Shown here: positions 1 through 6,898 of the stretch, in pieces | How positions within the stretch are numbered: position 1 is the stretch's first letter | Layout of the letters: each line of letters begins with the position of its first letter | Source: Taklimakanibacter lacteus | Lineage (GTDB): Bacteria; Pseudomonadota; Alphaproteobacteria; Rhizobiales; Aestuariivirgaceae | Direction: 5' to 3' | Length of the DNA: 64,000 bases | Assembly: GCA_003576695.1 (NCBI GenBank) | Contig: QOZQ01000003.1 | Span: forward strand, 1-64,000 | Program-made: the position numbers and the translations under genes | Notes under the pieces: model-generated | The model's database searches: none | Seen by the model: the letters and a program-made list of their open reading frames with translations, nothing else | What the model was told of the DNA's origin: nothing

Positions 1-503
1 CTCACTGTCGTTAGTTCCTCGGAGATCCATCGCAGCCTCCATTCGACAGGAATCCCACAACTAACTGATTCTCTGAGACTTTAGTCCGTGACCTTCTGAC
101 TCAGTAATGAAAAACGAGCGGTTTATGGACAGGCATAGGTGTCGCTTCCTCGGTCTCCTTTCGCTTCACCACGGGCCGGATACAGGGAATTACAGGGAAT
201 TACAGGGAATATTTGCAATACGAGTCGTCGGTCCAGCAATATCAATGGGTTGGCATTTTGAAACAGGGAATTCCCGTTGGAAAATAACAGGGATTCCGCC
301 TCGGTATCGACAGGCTTTTTATTTTGCAAAAGTTCCTAGGCCCTGACCTTAAAAGCACAATGTCAGTCTCGGCGCGCACCGAACCAAGACGCACTTGCAC
401 ATTAATCCGGCGCATGTCCTTCAGGATGGAATTTTCCAAATCTCACGCTTCAGCCCACGATTGCAAGAGGCGATTTACGGGCAGAGCATAAGACCTCGAA
501 CGT
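1..503. other. Non-coding left end of window
   Basis: No convincing gene is seen here: the short open frames lack ribosome binding sites and family features. The stretch is less GC-rich than its surroundings. It carries a 10-bp tandem repeat and scattered 'cagggaat'-like words, which look like a decayed mobile or repeat sequence. Whether a gene ends just outside the window cannot be judged. Confidence 0.5.
181..210. repeat. Three tandem copies of TACAGGGAAT
   Basis: The 10-mer TACAGGGAAT occurs three times in perfect tandem. Related words follow at about 265 (acagggaatt) and 288 (acagggatt). Similar 'tacaggga/tacgggga' words appear upstream of the penicillin acylase gene at about 19137-19160, which suggests a dispersed degenerate repeat family. 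Confidence 0.85.
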
Positions 504-953
504 CTACTGGTTGATGGCGGTGACCTGGACCGTCTGCTTTGCACAGGCGTTGTCGCTGCAGACGCCGCTGAACCAGACCTCTCCGTCCCCGATCATGACG
601 CCCTCGGCATTGGCGAAGAGCTTGGCATAGGTCTGGCCTTTGACCGCGGCAGCGACCTTGGGCGTCACCAGCGCATCGTAATGCGCGGCGAATTCCTTCG
701 CATTGTGCAGCGTCGTGGCCTTGCCGGCGATTTTCGTCTTGAGCGGATAGCTGATCATGCCGGCGACCGCGGTCTTGTCCGCCGCCGCCACCGCCTTCTG
801 CAGCCCGGCCAGGAAGTCCTGATAGGGCTTGTGGCTGCCGAAGAGCGTGTCGAGCGTCTTGCTGATCTCGGCGTCCGATTGCGCCAGCACGGAGATGGCT
901 GGCGTGAACGCGAGGAGCGAAGCGACGAGAAGGGTTTGGGCAATACGGATCAT
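504..953 (-). CDS. Secreted hypothetical protein
   Basis: This encodes about 149 residues. The first ~25 form a typical Sec signal peptide ending near VLAQS, so the mature protein is predicted to be periplasmic. The start at 953 is preferred because a GGAGG ribosome binding site lies 8 nt upstream; a further ATG at 971 lies before that site. The mature part is helical at first (DAEISKTLDTLFGSHKPYQD) and later holds two cysteines (VCSDNAC) that could form a disulfide. The overall pattern resembles small SnoaL-like or stress proteins, but I do not recognise the family. It reads away from the next gene pair and appears monocistronic. Confidence 0.75.
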   Translation of the reverse strand: MIRIAQTLLVASLLAFTPAISVLAQSDAEISKTLDTLFGSHKPYQDFLAGLQKAVAAADKTAVAGMISYPLKTKIAGKATTLHNAKEFAAHYDALVTPKVAAAVKGQTYAKLFANAEGVMIGDGEVWFSGVCSDNACAKQTVQVTAINQ

Positions 954-1093
954 GATCGAGCCTCCACGCACTGATTATAGCGGGGAGATTCAAACGAAAT
1001 AAAGACGCAAGACATGGATGGTAAATGCGGAGAGTATTGCTTCTTTCAATGTCGTTTCCGCATCCGGCGCAGCCGCTTCCCCATGGGGAACCC

Positions 1094-1540
1094 TCAAAGC
1101 GATGCGAATTTCGCCTTGTACTGTTCCCGCAACTGGGCCTCCGTGTGACCGAGGTCATAGGCAGGGGAAAGAATGAGGCTCGCTGTTTCGATGTCGACAC
1201 GCACCACGGCTTTCATCACCTCGGTATAGCCTTTCCAGCCCGCGAGCGCGGCGAAGAGGCCGGCGAATTCAGGCGCGCTCCTGGCGAACATATAGGCGCG
1301 GCCGCGCACCCGCACCGCCTTGCGCGCCAGGACATCGAGGAAATTGATCTCGATGACGGGGCGCTTGGCGATATTGCCCATGGTGCCGGGCGAGCGGATA
1401 TGGCCGAAGACGAGCTGCCGGTCGTTCAGCACGACGAATGTGCCCTTGGGCGAAAGATTGGGCGTCCCGTCCGCATTGACGCTGGCGACGAAGCCCAGCG
1501 GATAGGCGCCGATGATGGTTTTCATGTCTTCGCTAAGCAT
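1094..1540 (-). CDS. Pyridoxamine 5'-phosphate oxidase-family flavin protein
   Basis: This 148-residue protein has the split-barrel FMN-binding pattern. The N-terminal part reads GFVASVNADGTPNLSPKGTF, followed by 'VFGHIRSPGTMGNIAKRPVIEINF', split here only for description. Such proteins bind FMN, F420 or haem and often reduce or detoxify small molecules, so the substrate is unknown. The start at 1540 was chosen because the split barrel begins directly after it and because the upstream frame runs into the divergent regulator. It is transcribed divergently from a MocR/PdxR-type regulator whose family commonly controls vitamin B6 or amino-acid genes, which fits a PNPOx-fold partner. The true substrate remains inference. 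Confidence 0.85.
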   Translation of the reverse strand: MLSEDMKTIIGAYPLGFVASVNADGTPNLSPKGTFVVLNDRQLVFGHIRSPGTMGNIAKRPVIEINFLDVLARKAVRVRGRAYMFARSAPEFAGLFAALAGWKGYTEVMKAVVRVDIETASLILSPAYDLGHTEAQLREQYKAKFASL

Positions 1541-1591
1541 GGCGCGTGGTCCCGGCTCCGGCCTCTGTTCAAGGTCCGATCCTTGTGGCAG

Positions 1592-1641
1592 AAGTGGACT
1601 GATGAAAATGGCCACATCGCGAAGAGAGGGACAGTCCACTT
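1592..1641. promoter_or_regulatory. Inverted repeat at the MocR start, possible autoregulatory operator
   Basis: AAGTGGACTG at 1592-1601 is matched exactly by its reverse complement CAGTCCACTT at 1632-1641. The left arm touches the ATG at 1602 and the right arm lies in the first codons. MocR-family regulators bind paired sites near their own start and the divergent target promoter, so this is a plausible operator. Binding is inferred. Confidence 0.5.
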
Positions 1642-3044
1642 TCGGGGAAGCCGCGCTTGCCGGCATCAGCCTCGACCGCGCCGACCGCGAACCCTTGCAT
1701 CGCCAGCTCGCTTCCGAGCTCAAGCGCCTCATCCTGGCGCAGGCGATCGCCCCCGGCGCGCGCCTGCCTTCGAGCCGGGTCTATGCCGAGGAGCTCGGCG
1801 TGTCGCGCGCCACCGTCGTCGCGGCGGTGGATGAGCTCATTGCCGAAGGCTATGCCGAAGGCCGCCACGGCTCCGGTGTCTTCGTCGCCCCCGATCTTCC
1901 CGACCATGTGCTGCGCTCCGCCGTGCAGGCGGCGCCGCTGGCCGGGAATGTGCTGCCGCGTCCCGACGAGGTGAGGCCGTTCCAGCCGGCGGCACCGGAG
2001 CTGGCGCTCTTCCCGCATGAGATCTGGGCCAAGCTCATGCTTAAGACCTGGCGCAACCCGATCCGCGAGCTTCTGGCCTCGCCCGATCCCCTGGGCTGGG
2101 CGCCCCTGCGTCTGGCCATTGCGGACCATCTGCGCGCCTTTCGCGGCATGCGCTGCGCGCCCGAGCAGGTGGTGATCACCAGCGGCGCCGGCGAAGCGCT
2201 CGAGCTCCTGGCGCAAAGCATCCTCAAGCGCGGCGACAAGGTCGTCATCGAGGAGCCGGGCTATGTCCTGATCCGCAAGACCTTCTCGGAGCTGGGGCTC
2301 AGGACCGTGTCCATCCCTGTCGATGAAGACGGTCTCGATATCGCCAAAGGGCCGCGCGATGCCCGCGCCGCCGTGGTGACGCCGGCGCGCCATTATCCGC
2401 TCGGCATGACCATGCCGCTTGGCCGCCGCCTGGCGCTTCTCGAATGGGCGAGGCTGCGCAAGACCTGGATCATCGAGGACGACTATGACAGCGAATACCG
2501 CTATCACGGCAAGCCGCTGCCGGCGCTGATGGGCGTCGACGAGGCGGGTGTCGTCATCTCGCTGGGATCGTTCTCCAAGACCATGCTGCCGGGCCTCCGC
2601 ATCGGCTATCTCGTGGTGCCGCGCAACCTGATCAACGACATCTCCGCCGTCATGCGCGAGCGGGGCGCCCGTGTGTCGCTCTTCTTGCAGCCGGTGCTCG
2701 CCGATTTCATGCGCCTCGGCCACTACGCCATCCATATCAGGCGCATGCGCCGTCTCTATACGAAGCGCCAGCAAGCCCTGCGCGACGCGATCGCGCGTCA
2801 TGCGGGCGATGTCCTGGCGACGGCGCCCGAACCCGCCGGCATGCATCTGATCTGCACCCTCAGCCGCGGGATGAGTGACCGCGAGGCCTCGAAGCGTGCC
2901 GCCGAGACGGGGCTGCTGGCACCCGCTCTCTCCGACTATTTTGCCGGCGAGCCGTTCCGGCAGGGGCTGGTTCTGGGCTATGCGGGCTTCGATGAGGCGG
3001 TGATCGACGCCTCGATCCGCAAGCTCGCCCAGGCATTGCGTTGA
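1602..3044 (+). CDS. MocR/PdxR-type GntR-aminotransferase transcription regulator
   Basis: This 480-residue protein joins an N-terminal winged-helix GntR domain to a fold-type I aminotransferase domain. The helix-turn-helix region is at about residues 55-95 (EELGVSRATVVAAVDEL ... GSGVFV). PLP-enzyme landmarks are SGAGEALELLA, EEPGY, the DDYDSEYRY segment, and Lys326 in SLGSFSKTMLPG as the PLP-binding lysine. Members sense PLP or amino-acid adducts and regulate vitamin B6, GABA or taurine genes. The ATG at 1602 (or 1608) is the last possible start before the HTH domain. There is no clear Shine-Dalgarno, so a leaderless message is possible. It is divergent from the PNPOx-fold gene and 12 bp before the M20 gene, both of which are candidate targets. 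Confidence 0.92.
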   Translation: MKMATSRREGQSTFGEAALAGISLDRADREPLHRQLASELKRLILAQAIAPGARLPSSRVYAEELGVSRATVVAAVDELIAEGYAEGRHGSGVFVAPDLPDHVLRSAVQAAPLAGNVLPRPDEVRPFQPAAPELALFPHEIWAKLMLKTWRNPIRELLASPDPLGWAPLRLAIADHLRAFRGMRCAPEQVVITSGAGEALELLAQSILKRGDKVVIEEPGYVLIRKTFSELGLRTVSIPVDEDGLDIAKGPRDARAAVVTPARHYPLGMTMPLGRRLALLEWARLRKTWIIEDDYDSEYRYHGKPLPALMGVDEAGVVISLGSFSKTMLPGLRIGYLVVPRNLINDISAVMRERGARVSLFLQPVLADFMRLGHYAIHIRRMRRLYTKRQQALRDAIARHAGDVLATAPEPAGMHLICTLSRGMSDREASKRAAETGLLAPALSDYFAGEPFRQGLVLGYAGFDEAVIDASIRKLAQALR

Positions 3045-3056
3045 ACGGGATATTTC

Positions 3057-4646
3057 ATGACCGAAACTGCATATGAGACGGCCTCTGCCTTTGTCGACCA
3101 GCGGCAGGGTGACTGGTCGCAATGGAACGCGCATATCTGGAACCTCGCCGAGACCGCCTGGCGCGAATACCGCTCGGCCGAATGGTATGTGGCCCGTCTC
3201 AAGGCCGAGGGCTTCAGCGTCGAGACGGGCTCGGGCGGCATGCCGACCGCCTTCTCAGGCACCTGGTCGAATGGCAAGGGCCCTGCCGTCATGGCCTATG
3301 CCGAATATGACGCGGTGCCGGGCAACTGCCAGATCGCCGACACCTATCGCAGTCCCCGTAAGGGGTTGTCGCGCTTCGCCGGCGGACATACCGATCCGCA
3401 CTCGGCCTTGGGGATGGGCGCGCTGGTCGGCGCGCTCGCCGCGAAAGCCGCGATGCAGAAGCACGGCATCCAGGGCACCATCCGCTTCATGGGCGAGCCC
3501 GCCGAGAAGGTGAGGGGATCGAAGCCCATCCATGCCGCGCGCGGTTATTATGACGGGCTCGATGCGATCATCTCCTTCCACCCCTTCTACATGCTGCCCT
3601 ATTGCAACACCTGCCGGTGGGACACGCATTGCGGGCCTTATTATGCGGCGATCTATGAATTCCTGTGCGAGGCGCCGGAAACCTGGCTCAGGGACGCGGC
3701 GAAGGGACCCATACCGGCGGCGCATACTTCGGCGCGCGCACCCGGCGCCAATGATGCGGTCGTCGCCATGTATACGCTCTCCAAGATGATGCGCGACCAC
3801 ATGCTGCCGCATACCGGCACCTGGACGCTCAATGAGACGATCCTGGCCAGCGGCCAGGCCACGGCCGACAATCTCGCGGCGCAAATGGCGCAGATCCTGT
3901 TCGCGGCGCGCACACCCGATCGCGCCATGCTCGAGAATATCTTCGCGGTGCTCGACCGCAATGCCGAGAGCGCCGCCCTTGCCGCCCATTGCAGCTGGCG
4001 CCGGCATTGGGTGTCGAAATCGCGCCCCGGCCTTGCCAATCATGCCATGGCCGAGATCACCTATCGCAATCTGGAGCGCGCCGGCCCGCCGCGTTTCGGC
4101 GCCGATGCCGTCACGGTGGCGCAGGCCATTCAGCGCGAACTCGGGCTGTCACCCATGGCGCGGCCCTTCATCGACGAGATCGAGCAGCTGATCACGCCAC
4201 AGGAGGCCGAGCGGAAGATCCGCGCCACGATACCGGCCTGGCAGACGCATTATACGTCGGATGACTATACCGACATGACATGGCATGCGCCGACGGTGCG
4301 TTTCTATATCGGCCGCGCCACGCTGAAGGCGCCGCAGGGCTTCGCCTATCCCGACTGGGTGATGAATGCGCTGGGCGGCATTCCGGCGACCATCGACCCG
4401 ACCGTCGCCACTGCGGCGAGGACCATCGCCGGCACGATGCTCGATCTGCTGACCGACAAGGAGATGCTGCGGCGCACAAGGACGGAATATGAAGAGCGTC
4501 TGGCGTGTGACGGCGAGACGAAGCCTTGGTGCGACTATGCGCCGCCGCTCGATTTCCCATGGCCCGACTATGTGGAGACGCCGCGCGGGCGCGAATGGTG
4601 GATACCGGCGACGGCCGATGATCGCGCCCTGCATCGCCCGGCGTGA
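3057..4646 (+). CDS. M20-family amidohydrolase (AbgB-like)
   Basis: This 529-residue protein belongs to the M20 metallopeptidase/amidohydrolase clan that hydrolyses acyl- or aminobenzoyl-amino acids. Metal-site segments are visible: AYAEYDAVPG with its conserved aspartate, GGHTDPHSALGMGA, and FMGEPAEKVRGSK with the acidic catalytic region. A late H-rich segment TDMTWHAPTVRFYIG supplies the C-terminal ligand region. The length and GHTDPHSALG pattern are closest to AbgB (p-aminobenzoyl-glutamate hydrolase subunit B) homologues. There is no signal peptide, so it is cytoplasmic. It follows the MocR regulator by 12 bp and is probably co-transcribed and controlled by it. The natural substrate is not known. 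Confidence 0.88.
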   Translation: MTETAYETASAFVDQRQGDWSQWNAHIWNLAETAWREYRSAEWYVARLKAEGFSVETGSGGMPTAFSGTWSNGKGPAVMAYAEYDAVPGNCQIADTYRSPRKGLSRFAGGHTDPHSALGMGALVGALAAKAAMQKHGIQGTIRFMGEPAEKVRGSKPIHAARGYYDGLDAIISFHPFYMLPYCNTCRWDTHCGPYYAAIYEFLCEAPETWLRDAAKGPIPAAHTSARAPGANDAVVAMYTLSKMMRDHMLPHTGTWTLNETILASGQATADNLAAQMAQILFAARTPDRAMLENIFAVLDRNAESAALAAHCSWRRHWVSKSRPGLANHAMAEITYRNLERAGPPRFGADAVTVAQAIQRELGLSPMARPFIDEIEQLITPQEAERKIRATIPAWQTHYTSDDYTDMTWHAPTVRFYIGRATLKAPQGFAYPDWVMNALGGIPATIDPTVATAARTIAGTMLDLLTDKEMLRRTRTEYEERLACDGETKPWCDYAPPLDFPWPDYVETPRGREWWIPATADDRALHRPA

Positions 4647-4653
4647 CTTCCGC

Positions 4654-4677
4654 GACGCTTAGCCGCTGGCGTCTTTT
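4654..4677 (+). terminator. Weak candidate terminator after the M20 gene
   Basis: GACGC (4654-4658) and GCGTC (4669-4673) can form a 5-bp stem followed directly by TTTT. The stem is short, so this is only a candidate. Confidence 0.3.
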
Positions 4678-4713
4678 CACAATCGTGCCCATATCGAAGG
4701 GCACGAGATATCC

Positions 4714-5181
4714 ATGCGCCGACTCATCCTTGAACTCTCCGCTGCCATTGGCCTGACGGTTGCCGCCGCGATCTCGGTCGTGCAAGCGGCGCATGCCGGC
4801 GACGTGATGGTGAGCGATGCATTCGCGCGAGCGTCGGCGACGCCGGTCGCCAAGACCGGTGCCGTTTATTTCACCATCCGCAATGACGGGGCGACGCCCG
4901 ATCAGCTCACCGCGATCCAGACCGATGCCGCCAATATGGCGATGCTGCACGAGACCGTCGAGGAGAACGGCGTGGCCAGCATGCGCCACCTCGGGACGCT
5001 GGCGATCGGCCCCAAGGAAACCGTGGCGCTTGCGCCGAAGAAAATGCATGTGATGCTGATGGGACTGAAGGCGCCGCTCAAGAAGGGCGACCATCTTGAA
5101 GTCACGCTCACCTTCGAGAAAGCCGGCCATGTGAAGGTTGATGTGCCGGTGGGCGATGTCGCGGCGAGCGGTCCACAGTAA
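4714..5181 (+). CDS. Periplasmic copper chaperone PCu(A)C
   Basis: This 155-residue exported protein has a signal peptide of about 28 residues (…VQAAHAGD). It shows the complete PCu(A)C copper ligand motif H-x10-M-x21-H-x-M at His79, Met90, His112 and Met114. The family delivers Cu(I) to the CuA or CuB site of cytochrome oxidase in the periplasm. The length is typical. No ScoI or cox gene is adjacent, so it stands alone here, with a palindromic repeat immediately downstream. A second copper-like module occurs near 43-46 kb. The motif match makes the family assignment firm; the client oxidase is inferred. Confidence 0.93.
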   Translation: MRRLILELSAAIGLTVAAAISVVQAAHAGDVMVSDAFARASATPVAKTGAVYFTIRNDGATPDQLTAIQTDAANMAMLHETVEENGVASMRHLGTLAIGPKETVALAPKKMHVMLMGLKAPLKKGDHLEVTLTFEKAGHVKVDVPVGDVAASGPQ

Positions 5182-5183
5182 GC

Positions 5184-5382
5184 ACTCCCTCCGCCGCGCG
5201 CAGCGCGGGGAGGGTGGACGCCCGAAGGGCGGACGGGTGGGGTCTCTCCGCCGTGATGTATTCAGTAATTACGCGAAGCGCTTGCAAAGTTCTTTGCTTG
5301 GGAGACTTCCCCGCGTGGACACCCCACCCGTCGCGCGTTCCGCGCGCCACCCTCCCCGCGCTTCGCGCGGCGGAGGGAGAGG
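5184..5382. repeat. Large palindromic intergenic repeat (copy A)
   Basis: The outer arms are inverted copies of each other: CTCCCTCCGCCGCGCG near 5186 and CGCGGCGGAGGGAG near 5366. Inner inverted segments run gggtggac...gggtggggt against accccacccgt. This is the same general design as the elements at 12101, 51002 and 54595. It fills the gap between convergent genes and could act as a bidirectional terminator. Confidence 0.85.
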
Positions 5383-5386
5383 CATG

Positions 5387-6313
5387 CTACCCCACCACCG
5401 TCCCTTTCGGCGCCGAGAAGCCGCGCAGGAATTCCTCGAGGCCCATGGCGCTCTTGCCTTCGCGCTGCAGGCTGAGCAGGCGGATGGCGCCTTCGCCGCA
5501 GGCGATGGTGAGCTTGTCGTCGATGACTTCGCCGGGCTTGCCCTTGCCGTCGGCGATCTCGCACAGATGGACCTTGATGCGGAATGTGCGGCCTTCCTGG
5601 TCGAGCCGGAACCAGGCGCCGGGAAAAGGCGACAGGCCGTGTATATGGTTGCGCACCTCGGTCGCGGTCCCGGTGAAGTCGATCCCGGTTTCGCCCTTGT
5701 CGATCTTCTTCGCATAGGTGACGCCGGCTTCCGGCTGCGGCGTGCAGGCGAGCGCGCCGCGCCTGAGCTGCTTCAGCGCCTCGACCATGAGGCGGGCGCC
5801 CAGATGCATGAGATTGTCATGCAGCAGGCCCGCCGTGGTGGTGGCCTGGATGGGACCGCGGCCCTGAAGGCACATGGGGCCAGTGTCGAGGCCCTCCGCC
5901 ATGCGCATGATGGTGACGCCGGTTTCGGCATCGCCCGCCATGATGGCGCGCTGGATAGGGGCGGCGCCCCGCCAGCGCGGCAGGAGCGAGGCATGCACAT
6001 TGAAGCAGCCCTTGCGCGGCGCATCGAGGATGGCCTTCGGCAACAGCAGCCCATAGGCGACGACCACGGCGGCATCCGCCTTGTGGGCCGTGAAGGCCTT
6101 CTGTTCTTCCGCCCCTTTGAGCGACAAGGGCGTGTGGACCTCGAGATTGTGGGTCAAAGCGAAATGATGCACGGGCGACAGCCGCTCCGACATGCCGCGG
6201 CCGGCCGGGCGCGGCGGCTGCGAATAGACGGCGGCGACGTCATGGCCGGCATCGAGAAGGGCGGCCAGCGTGGGCACGGCGAAATCCGGCGTGCCCATGA
6301 AGACGAGGCGCAA
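5387..6313 (-). CDS. fmt: Methionyl-tRNA formyltransferase
   Basis: This 308-residue enzyme formylates initiator methionyl-tRNA using 10-formyl-tetrahydrofolate. The N-terminus [20 protein letters not shown] and the formyl-donor site [17 protein letters not shown] with its Asn and His are diagnostic. The conserved aspartate follows in the [12 protein letters not shown] region. The C-terminal OB-fold tRNA-binding domain is present ([12 protein letters not shown]), so the protein is full length. The gene lies 3 bp after def in the same direction, the usual bacterial def-fmt operon, where the deformylase removes the group this enzyme adds. There is nothing unusual in the sequence. Confidence 0.98.
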   Translation of the reverse strand: MRLVFMGTPDFAVPTLAALLDAGHDVAAVYSQPPRPAGRGMSERLSPVHHFALTHNLEVHTPLSLKGAEEQKAFTAHKADAAVVVAYGLLLPKAILDAPRKGCFNVHASLLPRWRGAAPIQRAIMAGDAETGVTIMRMAEGLDTGPMCLQGRGPIQATTTAGLLHDNLMHLGARLMVEALKQLRRGALACTPQPEAGVTYAKKIDKGETGIDFTGTATEVRNHIHGLSPFPGAWFRLDQEGRTFRIKVHLCEIADGKGKPGEVIDDKLTIACGEGAIRLLSLQREGKSAMGLEEFLRGFSAPKGTVVG

Positions 6314-6316
6314 GCG

Positions 6317-6838
6317 TCAGGCTCCGCTCTTGGCGAGCTTCTGCGCCTTGGTGAATTTCTTGACCACCCGGTCGCGCTTCAGCTTGGTGATGTAGTCGAT
6401 GAACAGCACGCCGTTGAGATGGTCGATCTCATGCTGCACGCAGGTGGCGAGGACGCCCGAGCAGTGCATTTCCTTGGCCTCGCCCTGGCGGTCGAGATAG
6501 CGGACCTTGACCTCCCTGGGCCGCGTCACCATGTCGAAGAATTCGGGGATCGACAGGCAGCCTTCCTCGTAGTCCGACTCTTCCTCGCTCGACCAGGTGA
6601 TCTCGGGATTGACGAGGAACAAGGGCTTCTTCTCTTCGTCTTCCTTGCTGGTGTCGATCACCACCAGGCGCTGGGGAACGCCGATCTGGACGGCGGCGAG
6701 CCCGATGCCCGGCGCCTCATACATGGTCTCCAGCATGTCATCCATGAGCTTGCGGGTGGCCGCATCGACCGTCCGGATCGGCTTCGAGACGGTCCTGAGC
6801 AAGGGATCGGGCAAGATGATGATATCGCGCTTCGTCAT
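6317..6838 (-). CDS. def: Peptide deformylase
   Basis: This 173-residue metalloenzyme removes the N-formyl group from nascent proteins. All three signature motifs are present: GIGLAAVQIG, EEGCLSIPE with the metal-binding Cys, and QHEIDHLNG with the two metal-binding His and the catalytic Glu. The start at 6838 gives the canonical MTKRDIIILPDPLLR N-terminus; an upstream in-frame start would add an unrelated 12 residues. It is the first gene of the def-fmt operon. Confidence 0.98.
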   Translation of the reverse strand: MTKRDIIILPDPLLRTVSKPIRTVDAATRKLMDDMLETMYEAPGIGLAAVQIGVPQRLVVIDTSKEDEEKKPLFLVNPEITWSSEEESDYEEGCLSIPEFFDMVTRPREVKVRYLDRQGEAKEMHCSGVLATCVQHEIDHLNGVLFIDYITKLKRDRVVKKFTKAQKLAKSGA

Positions 6839-6898
6839 GACGCTTGAGATAGGCGATGGCCGGGGAGGGGTCAATGCGCGGGCTATATCGCCGTATTT

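Noticed and set aside
1-503. Small frames of 65-79 codons at the left edge
   Set aside because: They lack ribosome binding sites and family similarity, and they cover the tandem repeat.
1569-3134. Long open frame on the minus strand opposite the MocR gene
   Set aside because: It mirrors the codon pattern of the MocR gene, and no domain or start site supports it.
5138-6847. Long open frame (569 codons) on the plus strand across fmt and def
   Set aside because: It is antisense to two certain genes, has a composition typical of GC-rich shadow frames, and shows no family motif.
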